A stretch of 64,000 bases of DNA from CAVTJX01 sp963735175 (GTDB lineage Bacteria > Electryoneota > RPQS01). Both the position numbers and the translations under genes were made by a program. Shown here piece by piece: positions 36,632 through 47,560 of this stretch. The stretch covers positions 62,001-126,000 of the forward strand of contig CAVTJX010000016.1 of the NCBI GenBank assembly GCA_963735175.1. Direction: 5' to 3'. The notes beneath the pieces were generated by a model. That model had not been told where the DNA came from, searched no databases, and saw only the letters and a list, made by a program, of their open reading frames with translations. Each line of letters starts with the position of its first letter. Position 1 is the stretch's first letter.

Positions 36632-38310
36632 GAGGCGGCGCTCTTCTCGCGGAGACGGGGCGGCGGCAGCAACGCTCCCTCCTGATGCGCCAGGCACGCG
36701 CCGACGAAATCACGGAACAATGGGTGCGGGCGCGTCAAACGGCTCTTCAGTTCGGGATGGAATTGCACCCCAAGGTACCAGGGATGGTTCTCAAGTTCGA
36801 TGATCTCGACAAGGTTGCCCTCCGGCCAAACGCCGGAGATTTTGAGGCCGCCCTTTTCGAGAGCCTCGCGGAAGGTATTGTTGACCTCGAAGCGATGGCG
36901 ATGGCGCTCGGTAATAGCGTCGGCGCCGAATGCCTTATGCGCGAGCGAGCCGCGAGTCAGGAAGCAGGGATAACTGCCGAGGCGCATGGTCGCGCCCTTG
37001 TGGCGAATGCCGCGCTGCTCGGGCATGAAATCGATGACACTGAAGCGGTTGTCGGCGACAAATTCACGCGAGTTGGCCTTCTTGATGCCGCAAACATTAC
37101 GCGCATATTCGACGACCGCGACCTGCAAGCCGAGGCACAATCCGAGGTACGGCAGTTTGTTCAGCCGCGCATACTGGGCCGCGGCGACCTTGCCCTCAAA
37201 GCCGCGCGAGCCGAAGCCGCCGGGAACGAGCAAGCCGGAGCAGCCGGCAAGCAGTTCGGCGGCGGACTGATTCTCGAATTCTTCGGCTTCAATCCAATGC
37301 AGTTCGACGCGCGCATCGTGATACGCACCGGCGTGGACGAATGATTCGATGATCGATTTGTAGGAGTCGCGGACTTCCACGTATTTTCCAGCGACGCCGA
37401 TGCGCACGGTTTTATGCGGGTGCTTGATGCGGCCGACGAGATCCTTCCACTCGGCCAGATCCGGCTCCTTGGCGCGCATCCCGAGACGCTTGAGCACGCG
37501 CTCAGCGAGTTTTTCCGACTCCAGCACGAGCGGCAGTTCGTAGACAGTCTCCACGTCTTTGACTTCCACCACGTCGGCCTTGGCGACGTTGCAGAAGAGG
37601 GCGATCTTTTCGCGGACCTTGTCTTCGAGGTGATGCTCGGTGCGGCAGAGCAGGATGTCGGGCTGGATGCCGATTTCACGCAGTTCCTTGACGCTGTGCT
37701 GCGTGGGCTTGGTCTTCACTTCGCCGGTGGTGCTGAGAAACGGAACCAGCGTGACGTGGAGGAACAGGCAATTCTGCGGGCCGTTTTCAAGAGCGATCTG
37801 GCGAATGGCTTCGAGGAACGGCAGGCTTTCGATGTCGCCGACGGTGCCACCGACTTCGACGATCTGCACATCGTAGCCGTCCTTATCGGCCACCATGCGG
37901 ATGCGGTCTTTAATTTCGCCGGTAATATGCGGAATGACCTGCACCGTCGCGCCGAGGAATTCGCCCTTGCGTTCCTTGGTGATCACGCTATGGTAGATCT
38001 GGCCGGTGGTGGCGTTATTCAGGCGGCCCATATCTTCGTCGATGAAGCGCTCGTAATGACCGAGGTCAAGATCGGTTTCCGCGCCGTCTTCCGTGACGTA
38101 CACTTCGCCGTGCTGGTAGGGATTCATCGTCCCCGCGTCGACGTTGATGTACGGATCGAGCTTCATCATGGTGACGCGCAGGCCGCGCGCTTTCAGCAGC
38201 CGTCCCAGCGAGGCCGCCGCGATGCCTTTGCCCAGCGAAGAAACCACGCCGCCCGTGACAAAGATGTATTTCGTCTTTTTATGACCGGAGGTCAGCGGCC
38301 GCTTCGCCAT
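36628..38310 (-). CDS. pyrG: CTP synthase
   Basis: 560 aa and intact. Amidoligase domain: KYIFVTGGVVSSLGKGIAAA, LDPYINVDAGTMNPYQHGEV. Glutaminase domain: GGFGSRGFEGK and the nucleophile in LGLCLGLQ, with the C-terminal His-Glu in HPELKSR. It makes CTP from UTP with glutamine. It shares an operon with kdsB, whose product KdsB uses CTP for CMP-KDO. The stop overlaps the next gene. Confidence 0.97.
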   Translation of the reverse strand: MAKRPLTSGHKKTKYIFVTGGVVSSLGKGIAAASLGRLLKARGLRVTMMKLDPYINVDAGTMNPYQHGEVYVTEDGAETDLDLGHYERFIDEDMGRLNNATTGQIYHSVITKERKGEFLGATVQVIPHITGEIKDRIRMVADKDGYDVQIVEVGGTVGDIESLPFLEAIRQIALENGPQNCLFLHVTLVPFLSTTGEVKTKPTQHSVKELREIGIQPDILLCRTEHHLEDKVREKIALFCNVAKADVVEVKDVETVYELPLVLESEKLAERVLKRLGMRAKEPDLAEWKDLVGRIKHPHKTVRIGVAGKYVEVRDSYKSIIESFVHAGAYHDARVELHWIEAEEFENQSAAELLAGCSGLLVPGGFGSRGFEGKVAAAQYARLNKLPYLGLCLGLQVAVVEYARNVCGIKKANSREFVADNRFSVIDFMPEQRGIRHKGATMRLGSYPCFLTRGSLAHKAFGADAITERHRHRFEVNNTFREALEKGGLKISGVWPEGNLVEIIELENHPWYLGVQFHPELKSRLTRPHPLFRDFVGACLAHQEGALLPPPRLREKSAAS

Positions 38311-38324
38311 GGTGGGAACCTGAA

Positions 38325-39053
38325 TTAATTCCGAAGTGAGTTCGCGAGGGATTCCAAATCGCGAGGGGTATCGACGCCCATTGAAAAGCCGGACACCTCG
38401 ACGCAGTGAATAGCCAGTCCCGCCTGCAGCCAGCGGAGCTGTTCGAGGGACTCGGCGCGCTCGAGCGGTGAGACCGCAAGCCCTGTAACGCGCTCGAGCA
38501 CCGCCCGCTGAAAACCATAGATGCCGAGATGCCGGTAGCAGACGGGAATGGCCGTGGCGGCATCCCGCCGGAAGGGAATGCGCGCGCGGCTGAAATACAG
38601 GGCGCGGCCGGACGAGGTGAGCACTGCCTTGACGACGTTGGGATTTTCCATACCGTCGTAATCAACCGAAGGCGAAACGGCGGTGGCGATTTCCACGCGT
38701 CCATCCGCGAGCGCGGCGGCGACGACGTCAATGGTCTGAGGGTCCATCGCCGGTTCGTCGCCCTGCACATTCAAGACGGCGGAGAACTCAGGATGACGGG
38801 CCGCGACTTCCCAGACGCGATCGGTGCCGGAAACGTGATCGACCAACGTCAGTTCGCAACGCGCGCCGAAACTTTCGCAGGCTCGCAGGATGCGCTCGTC
38901 TTCGGTGGCCACGATCACTTCAGCAACGTGAGTCGCCTGGCGGCAGCGTTCCCACACATGCTGGACCATCGGCTTGCCGGCGAGTAGTGCGAGCGGTTTG
39001 CCGGGAAAACGCGTGGACGCATAGCGGGACGGAATGACCGCGAGGACGCTCAC
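38325..39053 (-). CDS. kdsB: CMP-KDO synthetase (3-deoxy-manno-octulosonate cytidylyltransferase)
   Basis: About 242 aa from the GTG at 39053, one base after the gatC stop. An in-frame TTG at 39065 would overlap gatC. The start VLAVIPSRYASTRFPGKPLA is the nucleotidyltransferase signature. NVQGDEPAMDPQTID, HLGIYGFQRAVL and SLEQLRWLQAGLAIHCV follow. It activates KDO with CTP for lipid A attachment and belongs to the same pathway as kdsA downstream. Confidence 0.93.
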   Translation of the reverse strand: MSVLAVIPSRYASTRFPGKPLALLAGKPMVQHVWERCRQATHVAEVIVATEDERILRACESFGARCELTLVDHVSGTDRVWEVAARHPEFSAVLNVQGDEPAMDPQTIDVVAAALADGRVEIATAVSPSVDYDGMENPNVVKAVLTSSGRALYFSRARIPFRRDAATAIPVCYRHLGIYGFQRAVLERVTGLAVSPLERAESLEQLRWLQAGLAIHCVEVSGFSMGVDTPRDLESLANSLRN

Positions 39054-39054
39054 G

Positions 39055-39342
39055 CTACTTGACAACCCGGGGTAATCGGAAGAATTCGGCGGTGCGGTCG
39101 GGGGCGTTTGCCAACGCCTCCTCTCGTGTCAAGCAGGTGTGTGGAATGTCACGGGACATCACATTTGTCATCTCAAGCACATGATGCAGCGGTTCCACGC
39201 CCGTGGTATCGACCTCATGAAGCTGGTCAATATACTGAAAAACTTTACTTAACGTACCTGCCATGGCTTCAGCCTCGGCGGGGCTGAGGCGGAGGCGAGC
39301 CAGCGACGCGGTACGTTCGATAATTTCTTTGGTAACAGCCAC
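39055..39342 (-). CDS. gatC: Asp-tRNA(Asn)/Glu-tRNA(Gln) amidotransferase subunit C
   Basis: 95 aa, normal length, GTG start at 39342. VTKEIIERTASLARLRLSPA, a middle YIDQLHEVDTTGVEPLHHVL and a C-terminal FFRLPRVVK match GatC. It stabilises GatA-GatB, which amidate mischarged tRNA. GatA and GatB are not in the window. It is the first gene of a long operon. Confidence 0.93.
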   Translation of the reverse strand: MAVTKEIIERTASLARLRLSPAEAEAMAGTLSKVFQYIDQLHEVDTTGVEPLHHVLEMTNVMSRDIPHTCLTREEALANAPDRTAEFFRLPRVVK

Positions 39343-39389
39343 TTTCGGTAACTTATCCTAAGCTTTCCTGATCCCCGGCACTTCTTCGC

Positions 39390-39418
39390 AATCTATAGGA
39401 AAATTCACCCAAAGTCAA
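39390..39418 (-). promoter_or_regulatory. Promoter of the gatC-kdsB-pyrG operon
   Basis: On the minus strand TTGACT (39413-39418), a 17-bp spacer and TAGATT (39390-39395). It overlaps the stop codon of the upstream ABC transporter gene. Confidence 0.65.
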
Positions 39419-41284
39419 GGGACAGGACGGATTTGCGGTTCGGCAACCGCGCGGCCATATTGAAGCTGATAAAGGCGATAATAGATCCCGCGCAGTGCTA
39501 ACAGTTCTTCGGGTGTGCCTTCTTCGCGTAATTTGCCGTGATGGAAGACGAGAATGCGGTCACAACGCTGGATGGTGGAGAGGCGGTGGGCGATGATCAG
39601 CGATGTGCGACCCTCGAGGAGGCGGGCAATGGCGTCCTGAATGAGGCGCTCGGTTTCGGTGTCGATGGAGGCCGTGGCTTCGTCCAGGATCAGCACCTGC
39701 GGCCGGCAGAGGAGCGCGCGGGCGAAGGCCAGGAGCTGACGTTCGCCGGACGAAAGCGTCGCGCCGCGCTCCATCACAGGCTCGTCGTAACCCTGCGGAA
39801 GGCGACGGATGAAACGGTCGGCATGCACGAGCACGGCGGCGCGTTCGACTTCGGCGCGATCGGCCTCGGGACGGCCATAGCGGATGTTGTCTTCGATGGT
39901 GCCCGCGAACACGAACACGTCCTGCAATACGACGCCCAGTAAACGGCGCAAGCCCTGCAAATTGTAGTCGCGGACGTCGATGCCGCCGATGAGAATGCGT
40001 CCGCGCTGCACGTCGTAGAAACGGCTGAGCAGCGAAATGATGGTGGTCTTGCCCGCGCCGGTGTGGCCGACGATGGCGAGGGATTCGCCGGGATCCACGC
40101 GGAAGCTGACGTCACGCAATACCCACTCTTCGCCATGATAGGCGAACCACACGTTTTCGAATTCGATGGCAACGCCACCATAGGCGATTTTGCCGTCACC
40201 GTCCGTGCGGTCTGCCGCGACGGTTTCCAGCACGGGCACGGGCAATGCCGGGATGGTCCGGCGGCGCGACTTCTACGGGTTCGTCGATGACCTTGAAGAC
40301 GCGCTCGGCGGCGGCCATGGCGCCTTGCAGAATGTTGTACTTTTCAGCCAGGTCGCGCACGGGGCGGTAAAAACGCTCCACGTACTGTAAGAACGCCACC
40401 AGCGTGCCCAGCGTAACCGTGCCGGCGAGCATCAGGCTGCCGCCGCCCCAGATGATGAGCGCGATGGCGACGGCGGATATTAATTCCACGCCGGGGAAAA
40501 AGACGGCATAATAGAAGACCGTGCGCAGGTAGGTCTGTTTCAGGTCGTCGCCGATGGCGTCGAACTCGGCGAAGTTCTTCGGCTCGCGGTTGAAAAGTTG
40601 CACCACGCGCATCCCCACGAGATTTTCGTGGAGATAGCTGTTGAGCCGGGCGATCTTCTGCCGCGTCTGACGGTAAAGGTCGCGCACGTGCTTGCGGAAG
40701 ATGAAGGTCACCACCAGCAGCACGGGGATCACGGAGAGCGTGATCAGCGCGAGTTTCCAGTTGATGACGAACATCACAACGCAGATGCCGAGGAGTGTGA
40801 CGATGTCGCCGACGATGGCAACCATCCCCGAGCTGAACAGCTCGTAGAGTGCCTGCACGTCGGAGGTGACGCGGGACATGAGTCGCCCGACGGGATTGCG
40901 ATCGTAGTAGGGCACGCTTAAGCGTTGCAGCTTATCGTAAAGCTGCATGCGGAAGCGGTAGATGATGAGCTGGCCCGCCGCGCCCGTCAAATAGGCTTCG
41001 CCCCAGCGCAGCGCCATGGCGGCAAAGGCGAGGCCGATGAAGGCGAAGGTGATGAGTACGAGACCGTGCCAGTCTTTTTGAGCAATGTACTTGTCAATGG
41101 CGAGCTTGACGAGCAGCGGCCCCGCCAGTTCCGCGGCCGCACCGAGGATCAGCAGGATTACGGCGAGGGCGATCTTCCGCCGTTGGTCGCCAACGTAGCT
41201 CCAGAGCCGCCGGGCGAGCCGCGCGTCGTAGGCTTTGCCGAGAATGTCGTCTTCGTGCTGGGTGTTGTCGGGCGCGTCGCTCAT
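39415..41284 (-). CDS. ABC exporter half-transporter with canonical ATPase site (heterodimer subunit 2), one frameshift
   Basis: About 620 aa from the ATG at 41284 (MSDAPDNTQ), one shift near 40245. Six-helix transmembrane domain, then the nucleotide-binding domain with Walker A GHTGAGKTT, Q-loop VVLQDVFVF, signature LSSGERQLLAFARAL, Walker B VLILDEATASID with the catalytic Glu, and H-loop AHRLST. The signature departs from LSGGQ. Its ATG overlaps the stop of the partner gene, so the two are probably made together as a heterodimer like BmrCD or TM287/288. The substrate is unknown; a lipid or drug exporter is most likely. Confidence 0.87.
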
Positions 41285-43033
41285 TGTTCCGGCTCCAGCG
41301 CTTCCAGTTCGGCTTCGAGGCGCTGCATGCGCTCGAGTTCGGCGTAATAACCGCCGCACGCCAGCAGTTCGTCGTGGCTGCCGCGCTCGACGATACGGCC
41401 TTCGTCGAGCACAAGGATTTCGTCGGCATGGCGGACGGTGGAGACGCGGTGGGAAATGATGATCGAGGTCCGTCCCGCCATGAAGCGCCGCAGCCCGGCG
41501 AGAATCTGTTCTTCGGTTTGCGTATCGACGGCGGAGAGGGCATCGTCGAGAATCAGGATTTTGGGATCGCGCAGCAGCGCGCGGGCGAGGGCGGTGCGGC
41601 CCTTCTGTCCGCCCGAGAGCGACAGGCCCCGCTCGCCCACCACGGTGTCGTAGCCTTTGCGGAAGTCGCGCACGTCCTTGTCGATCTGCGCGATCTCCAC
41701 CGTTTCTTCAAACGCGGATTCGCCGGCGTCTTCGGAGCCGAAGCGGATGTTGGCGCGGAGCGTGTCGGAAAACAGCAGCGCATCCTGCGGGACCATGCCC
41801 ACGGCGGCGCGCAGGGCTTCGAAGATTCCAATCACGCGTGGGGATGCCGTCGATGCGGACTTCGCCGGTAGTGGGATCGAAGAGCCGGGGGATCATCGCG
41901 ACCAATGTGCTCTTGCCGCTGCCGGTGCGGCCCACGATGGCCACCGTGCGCCCGGCGGGTACGGTGAAGTTCAGGTCCGCGAGGGCCAGGTTTTGTTCGC
42001 CATAACTGAAAGAGACGTGATCGAAGGCGATTTCGCCGCGCACTTCGCCGGGCGCGCGCGGCGTTTCCGGCGGCTGAATATCCGGCTCCGTATCGATCAG
42101 CTCCACGAGGCGCTGCATGGACGCGCCGCCGCGCTGAAAGAGATTCGCCACCCAGCCCACGGCGATGATCGGCCAGGCAAGCATGCCGAGGTAGCCGACG
42201 AAGGCCACGAAGTCGCCGAGACTCAGTTCGCCGCGAATAATACCGCGCCCGCCGAAGAGCATGATCAGCGCCGTGCCGACTTCGAACAGCAGCGCCATGA
42301 CCGGCATGAACAGCGCCTGCACGCGGACCATGGCGATATTGCGAGTGACATATTCGGCGTTCAGGTTGTCGAAATCGCGGATCTCGCGCGCTTCCTGTCC
42401 GAAGGAACGGACGACGCGGACACCGGCGAGATTCTCCTGCGCCCGCGCCGACAGCGTGGAAAACTGCTCCTGAATCCGCGTGTGCAGTCGATAAGTGACG
42501 CGCCCCAGATAGAAAACCGTGAAGGAAATTATGGGCGCGGTGAGGACGGCGATGAGCGTCAGACGCGGCGAAAGGATCACCATCATGGACAGCGAAAATA
42601 TCGCCATGGTGATGGTATCCATCGGGTACATGATCCCCGGCCCCAGCACCGAACGGACACTCTCGAGATCGCTGGTCATGCGCGCCAGCAGGTCGCCCGT
42701 GCGGTGGCGGTTGTAGAACGCCGCGGGCAGGCGCTGCAGATGGGCGAAGAGGTCGTTGCGCAGATCGAGTTCCACGTGCCGGGAAACGCCGATGAGGAGC
42801 TTGCGTAAATAAAAACGCAGCACACCGGCAACGAGGGCGACGAGCACAATCAGCGCGGCAAACAGCGCGAGTTCGCGGGCCGTGATGGCTTTTTCAAGGC
42901 GGTCAACGGCGAGCTTGAGCAGCCATGGCCCCAGCGCGGCGACGCCATTATTGGTTATCGCCATCAGCGCGCCGAGCAGGATCGGTGTGCGATAGGGTCT
43001 TAAATAGGGAAGCAGTCGTTTTAAAGAATTCAT
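41281..43033 (-). CDS. ABC exporter half-transporter with degenerate Walker B (heterodimer subunit 1), one frameshift
   Basis: About 585 aa over a shift near 41835. Six transmembrane helices, then Walker A GRTGSGKST, Q-loop GMVPQDALLF, a canonical signature LSGGQKGRTALARAL and Walker B ILILDDALSAVD, where Asp replaces the catalytic Glu. In heterodimeric exporters one composite site has just this change, and it pairs with the non-canonical signature of the partner. The two genes therefore form an asymmetric transporter. TATAAT lies about 10 nt upstream of the ATG, but no -35 is clear. Confidence 0.87.
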
Positions 43034-43239
43034 TGCCTGTCGATTATAAGAGAAAGCGGGAGCAGACGGCGGTTAGAGTCCGAGCCTTGCCTGAGGAGAG
43101 CGCAGTTCGCACCAGTGAGCCACATCCTGCATGCCGACAACGGAAATGTGGACCGGTCTAATCTTTATTGAACAGCACGCCTGCGGTCGGAGTTCCGCAT
43201 CCCGCGCCAAGCAGGCGAGGCGTATTTATGGCAGGGAAA

Positions 43240-43273
43240 AGCCCCGGAGGCGGCTTGAACCACCACCGGGGCT
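43240..43273 (-). terminator. Terminator of the Gld-type ABC operon
   Basis: Stem AGCCCCGG/CCGGGGCT around an 18-nt loop. On the minus strand TTTTCCC follows. It lies 34 nt past the DUF4340 stop. Confidence 0.7.
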
Positions 43274-43306
43274 GTAAACGGCAATCCGTCGCGCCGAAAC
43301 GAGCGG

Positions 43307-44258
43307 CTACGCTTTGCCCTTGCCTTTGTTCGCAGCTTTTACCGCATCGGCGGGCTTGGCTTTAAAATCGTCTGGCCGCTTCATCAGCACGTCGGCCGTA
43401 CTCTTGTAGATGATGAAATCCGTACTCGCGCCGGCCTTGCGCAGGAAGTACTGGCTGCCTTCTTCGTCTTTCGGCGCGAGGCGGAGATTCACCGGTTCGC
43501 CGCTGGTCATTTCGGCCAGCAGTTCGAATTTCGGCGGATCGAAGGCCGTGGCGGAAAGCGTGTCGGCGAAGTCTACGGTGGACATGCGCGAGAGCAGATT
43601 CGTAATGCGGTCGACAGATCCCTTCTCGGCCGCGAACGTCTCGCGCCCGGTCTCGACCTTCCACGTCGTATCCTCGCGGGTCAGGGTGATGGTCTGGTCC
43701 GGGTAGCGGAGCGTAATTTTATTCACACTCGCGGCGTCAAACTGGGTGATGGTTTTGTCGCGCCAGTCCTTTGCCTTGCGCTTGAAGGTGGCGGCGTTGT
43801 TGCCGGAGACTTCCCAGACTTCATTGCTGCCATCGAGGCGGGCGTAGGAATTACCGGAGGAACTCATCTTTCCCGACGTAGAACGTCGCTTTGTTTTTGC
43901 CGTCGCTCACCGTGACCTTGGTGGCGGCGCTGTCGCCGACCTGAAACTCGTTGAAGCGTTCGGGCTTTTCGGTGATCAGGGAGAGGCGCTTCATGGACGT
44001 GATCTTGCCGACGGCGGCATCGACCGTCTTGCCGGCCGCGGGATAAGGCACCGGCTGCGCGACCTTCCACTCTTCACCCTGCTTGGCCAGTTCCACGGTT
44101 TCATCGGGGACTTGAATACGCAGCGAATTCACCTTGGCGCTGTCGACCTCAACGAACGGCCGGTCCGCCTTGACTTTGGCGCTGTCAGATTTCTGGATGA
44201 TGAGATAGACGGCGAGAAGGATGATCAGCGCAATGAACAAACCGAGGGAGCGTTTCAT
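43307..44258 (-). CDS. DUF4340 protein, one frameshift
   Basis: About 315 aa after joining near 43860. A single N-terminal membrane helix (SLGLFIALIILLAVYLIIQ) precedes a periplasmic beta-rich region made of two similar halves. Each has a LRIQVPDETVELAKQGEEWK-like unit (the second is ITLRYPDQTITLTREDTTWK). This repeat and the position after the GldG-like gene are typical of DUF4340, which accompanies GldA/F/G ABC modules. Lys-rich C-terminus. The start overlaps the stop of the gene before it (ATGA). Confidence 0.85.
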
Positions 44259-45854
44259 ACCGACACCCCCTTGTGGCGGTTGCGCTTCGCGGTCCAGCGG
44301 AACGCGCCCAACAGCAGCACGAGCATGGGCGGGCCGAACCAGTTGGCATAGCGCACCGTCTGCTTGGTAGCGTCGGAAATGTCCGGTTTCAGCGGGCGAA
44401 TCGCCGCCTCGCGGGAACGGATCGCGATCAGGTCGTCATCCTGCCCGAGCCAATCGACGGCATTGAGAAAAAGAATCATTCCCGCGCCGCCCTGAGCGAA
44501 CTGGCCCTGTACGAAGTTGCCGTCGCCGATCACGACCTGCCGCGTGGGCGGACTCTGCGTGGCGATCTGCACGGCCGGCACCGCAGCCATGCTGTCGGTG
44601 GGATGCGGCACGGGCTTGCCTTCGAAAGGCCGAGGCGAAATTACCCGTTATGCCCACGCCCAACAGCTTCTTGCCGTTGTTATACTCTTCGCGGCGGAGC
44701 CGGCCCTGCGGCGGCTGAATGTCATAGCGGCCGCCCGACTGCACCTTCGTCATCTCGCTGCTCGAAAACAGCGGCGTGAAACTCAGACTGCCGCGCGTGA
44801 CGGGCACGGTGTCAATGGAACTGGGGTAGAACAGCGTCAGCTCCTGCAGGTCCTTCACAAGTGTCAGCTTGCGGTTGATGTCGGTGATCCGCGGGAAAGC
44901 AGGATACTGCACCTGCGTGATCATCATCATCTGGCCTTGCTGCTGCTGCACGTTGACGGAGGCCGCCTGGGCGTCGGTGACGAGGTTATTGGCCACGACA
45001 AAGCCGTAATTGCGCGTCAGATCGTCGATGTTCAATTGCACCGGGGTCGCCTGCGACGTCTGCACGTCGGCCTTGACCTTGTTCAGGAACCAGCCAACCT
45101 TGCCGCCGCGCATCACAAACTGGTCGATGGCGAATTTCGTCCACTCGTCCAGCGGCTGCTTGGGTTGCAAAATGCAAAGCACGTCGATATTGGGATCAAT
45201 GAGGTTGTTGCCCTGGGCGGTGCTGACGGGCACGACTTCATAGTGGCGCGCAAGCTGTCCGGCCACCTGACGCAGATCCTGATTCAAGTCCGGCGTGTCG
45301 AAGCCGCTGAGGAATCCCACGCGGGGCAATTTGGCGGAAGTCAGCCGCTTGATGGCCGAGGTCATCTCATATTCGAAATTGTTGACGTCCTGAATGAAGG
45401 GCAGCGTTTCATGCTTGTCGCCATAGATCAGCACGATTCCCATATAGGCCTTTTTGACCTGGAGATTGTCCTTCTCCATGACATTGACCTGTACGGGCTG
45501 AATGCGGTACTGCTGCGCCTCCTGCTCAAGCTTCGCCTCGTCGGCGGGATCCACAAACTCGACGACGAACTTGCCGCCGCTGTAGGAACGGTAGTCCGCC
45601 AGCGCGTCGCTCACATAACGGGAGTTGGCGTTGTAGGGCGACGGCAGATTTTTGGTGAAATAGGCCTTGACCGTCAGGCGGTCGGAAAGGTTGGCGACGG
45701 TGTTACGCGAGGCCTTGGAAAGCGTGTAGACCTTGTTTTCGGTCAGATCGGCGCGGCCGAAAATCCGCAGGCCGATGAGATTGACCACGATCACAATCGC
45801 GATCACCACCAGCAGATTGGAAATGGAGGCGACGGACCAGGTTTTCCGTTTCAT
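44255..45854 (-). CDS. GldG-like ABC transporter auxiliary protein, one frameshift
   Basis: About 530 aa with a shift near 44630. N-terminal helix (ISNLLVVIAIVIVVNLIGLR), then a large periplasmic domain of the GldG/IFT52-like ABC_transp_aux family (RADLTENKVYTLSKASRNTV, DPNIDVLCILQPKQPLDEW), and a C-terminal helix (FGPPMLVLLLGAFRWTAKRN). In Flavobacterium, GldG works with GldA and GldF in gliding and T9SS-linked motility, but many non-gliding bacteria have the module. It lies 55 nt after the permease gene. Confidence 0.87.
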
Positions 45855-45909
45855 ATCTGAATAGTCCCTTTGTAGCTGTCTGGGCTGTGTACGTTCCGGC
45901 GGTGCTGGC

Positions 45910-46620
45910 TCAGTCGCCCTTGCGCCGCGAGAGCGCGTGGCTGGCGAGCAGCAGGCCGACGAAAATCATCGAGAAGTAATAGATCAGATTACGGCTGTCG
46001 ATGACCCCGCGCGAAATGTTCTGGAAGTGGTAGTCGATGGCCATGTATTGCAGAATATTCGCGAGGGATGCCGGAACGAAAATCAGAACCTTGTCCAGAA
46101 AGAAAAAGAATAACGAGATCGCCAGAGCGACGATGAAGGCGACGATCTGGTTCTCGGTGATGGCGGAGGCGAAGATGCCGATGGCCAGGTAGGTCCCGCC
46201 CATTAAAAAGAGTCCGACGTAACCGGCCAGCGTTTGCCCGCCGTCGAGGTTGCCCAGCAGACTCACCGAAAACGTGTAGACCAGCGTGAACAACAAGAGG
46301 ACGGCGATCAGGCCCAGCGCCGCGAGGTACTTGCCGAGGACGATTTCCGAATCGCGGATCGGGTACGTGAACAGCAGTTCAATCGTGCCGTTCTTCTTCT
46401 CCTCGGCGATCAGGCGCATCGAGATCGCGGGGATGAAGAAGACGAACAGCAGCGGGATGAGGCCGAACAGCGTGCGCAGGTCGGCCTGGTTCTGCAGGAA
46501 CAGGTTGGTCGTGAAGAAGTAGCCGACAATGGCGAGGGAAAACATGAGCACGATGTAGGCCACGGGGGAGTCGAAATACGAGCGGAACTCCCGCTTGAAA
46601 ATGACGAGGATATTTTCCAT
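45910..46620 (-). CDS. ABC-2 type permease, GldF-like
   Basis: 236 aa, intact, with six hydrophobic segments. The N-terminal ILVIFKREFRSYFDSPVAYI and the later MRLIAEEKKNGTIELLFTYP are hallmarks of the NosY/GldF ABC-2 permeases. It starts 4 nt after the ATPase gene and forms the membrane channel of the module. Confidence 0.9.
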   Translation of the reverse strand: MENILVIFKREFRSYFDSPVAYIVLMFSLAIVGYFFTTNLFLQNQADLRTLFGLIPLLFVFFIPAISMRLIAEEKKNGTIELLFTYPIRDSEIVLGKYLAALGLIAVLLLFTLVYTFSVSLLGNLDGGQTLAGYVGLFLMGGTYLAIGIFASAITENQIVAFIVALAISLFFFFLDKVLIFVPASLANILQYMAIDYHFQNISRGVIDSRNLIYYFSMIFVGLLLASHALSRRKGD

Positions 46621-46624
46621 GCCG

Positions 46625-47560
46625 TTACTTGGTCTCCACGGTGAGTTTGTGGAATACGTCCTCGAGGCTGTGGGCTTCGACGTTCAATTCCATGATCACC
46701 CAGTTTTCGCGGACGGCGAGGCGGAAGAAGTCTTCGCGCACGTCGCAGCCGGCGGCGATTTCCATGCGCAGCCGCACCTGGCCGTTGGCGCCGGGCACGG
46801 GCCGCGCATCCTCCACGCCGGCGAGCGCGCGGGTCTTGGCGACCACATCCGTCGCATTGGTCTTAAGCGTCGAGAGCAGCACCGAGCGGCCTTCGGCCCC
46901 GGCCTGCAAACCTTCGGGCGTGTCGTCGGCGACGATCCGGCCCTGATTGATGATCACGATCCGCGAGCAGGTGGCCTGCACTTCCGAAAGGATGTGCGTC
47001 GAGAGGATGACCGTCTTAGCCCGCCCCAGCTCCTTGATCAGCATGCGGATCTCGGCGATCTGGTTGGGGTCGAGTCCGGCGGTCGGCTCGTCCAGCACCA
47101 GAATGTCGGGATCGTGGACCATCGCCTGCGCCAGACCGACGCGCTGGCGGTAGCCCTTGGAGAGCTCGCCGACATCCTTGTGGAGCACGGCGTCGAGGCC
47201 GCAGCGGGCGATGATTTCCTTGATGCGCCCCTTACGTTTGTCGTCGGGGATGCGGCGCAAATCCGAGACGTAGTCGAGGTAGTCCAGGACGTTCATGTCC
47301 TGATAGACCGGCGCCATTTCCGGCAGATAGCCGATCTTGCGGCGTACCTCCAGCGACTGCTCCCCGACATCCAGACCGTCCACGGTGATCGTTCCCGACG
47401 TCGGTGGCATGTAACAGGTGATCATGCGCATCGTCGTCGTCTTACCCGCACCGTTGGGTCCGAGGAAGCCGAGGATTTGCCCGGAGGGGATGGACAACGT
47501 GATATTGTCCACCGCTTTTACGCCGCTGTACGATTTGCTGACTTGAGACAGTTGAATCAT
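46625..47560 (-). CDS. ABC transporter ATP-binding protein, GldA-like
   Basis: 311 aa. Walker A GPNGAGKTT, Q-loop YLPEMAPVYQDM, signature LSKGYRQRVGLAQAM, Walker B ILVLDEPTAGLD and H-loop STHILSEVQ. The C-terminal ~80 residues form the regulatory tail seen in ABC-2 ATPases. It is the first gene of the four-gene GldA-F-G-DUF4340 operon. AACTTG half-sites lie upstream of it. Confidence 0.9.
   Translation of the reverse strand: MIQLSQVSKSYSGVKAVDNITLSIPSGQILGFLGPNGAGKTTTMRMITCYMPPTSGTITVDGLDVGEQSLEVRRKIGYLPEMAPVYQDMNVLDYLDYVSDLRRIPDDKRKGRIKEIIARCGLDAVLHKDVGELSKGYRQRVGLAQAMVHDPDILVLDEPTAGLDPNQIAEIRMLIKELGRAKTVILSTHILSEVQATCSRIVIINQGRIVADDTPEGLQAGAEGRSVLLSTLKTNATDVVAKTRALAGVEDARPVPGANGQVRLRMEIAAGCDVREDFFRLAVRENWVIMELNVEAHSLEDVFHKLTVETK

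Noticed and set aside
43034..43060. Full sigma-70 promoter for the ABC exporter
   Set aside because: TATAAT is present close to the ATG, but no -35 box is recognisable at the right distance.
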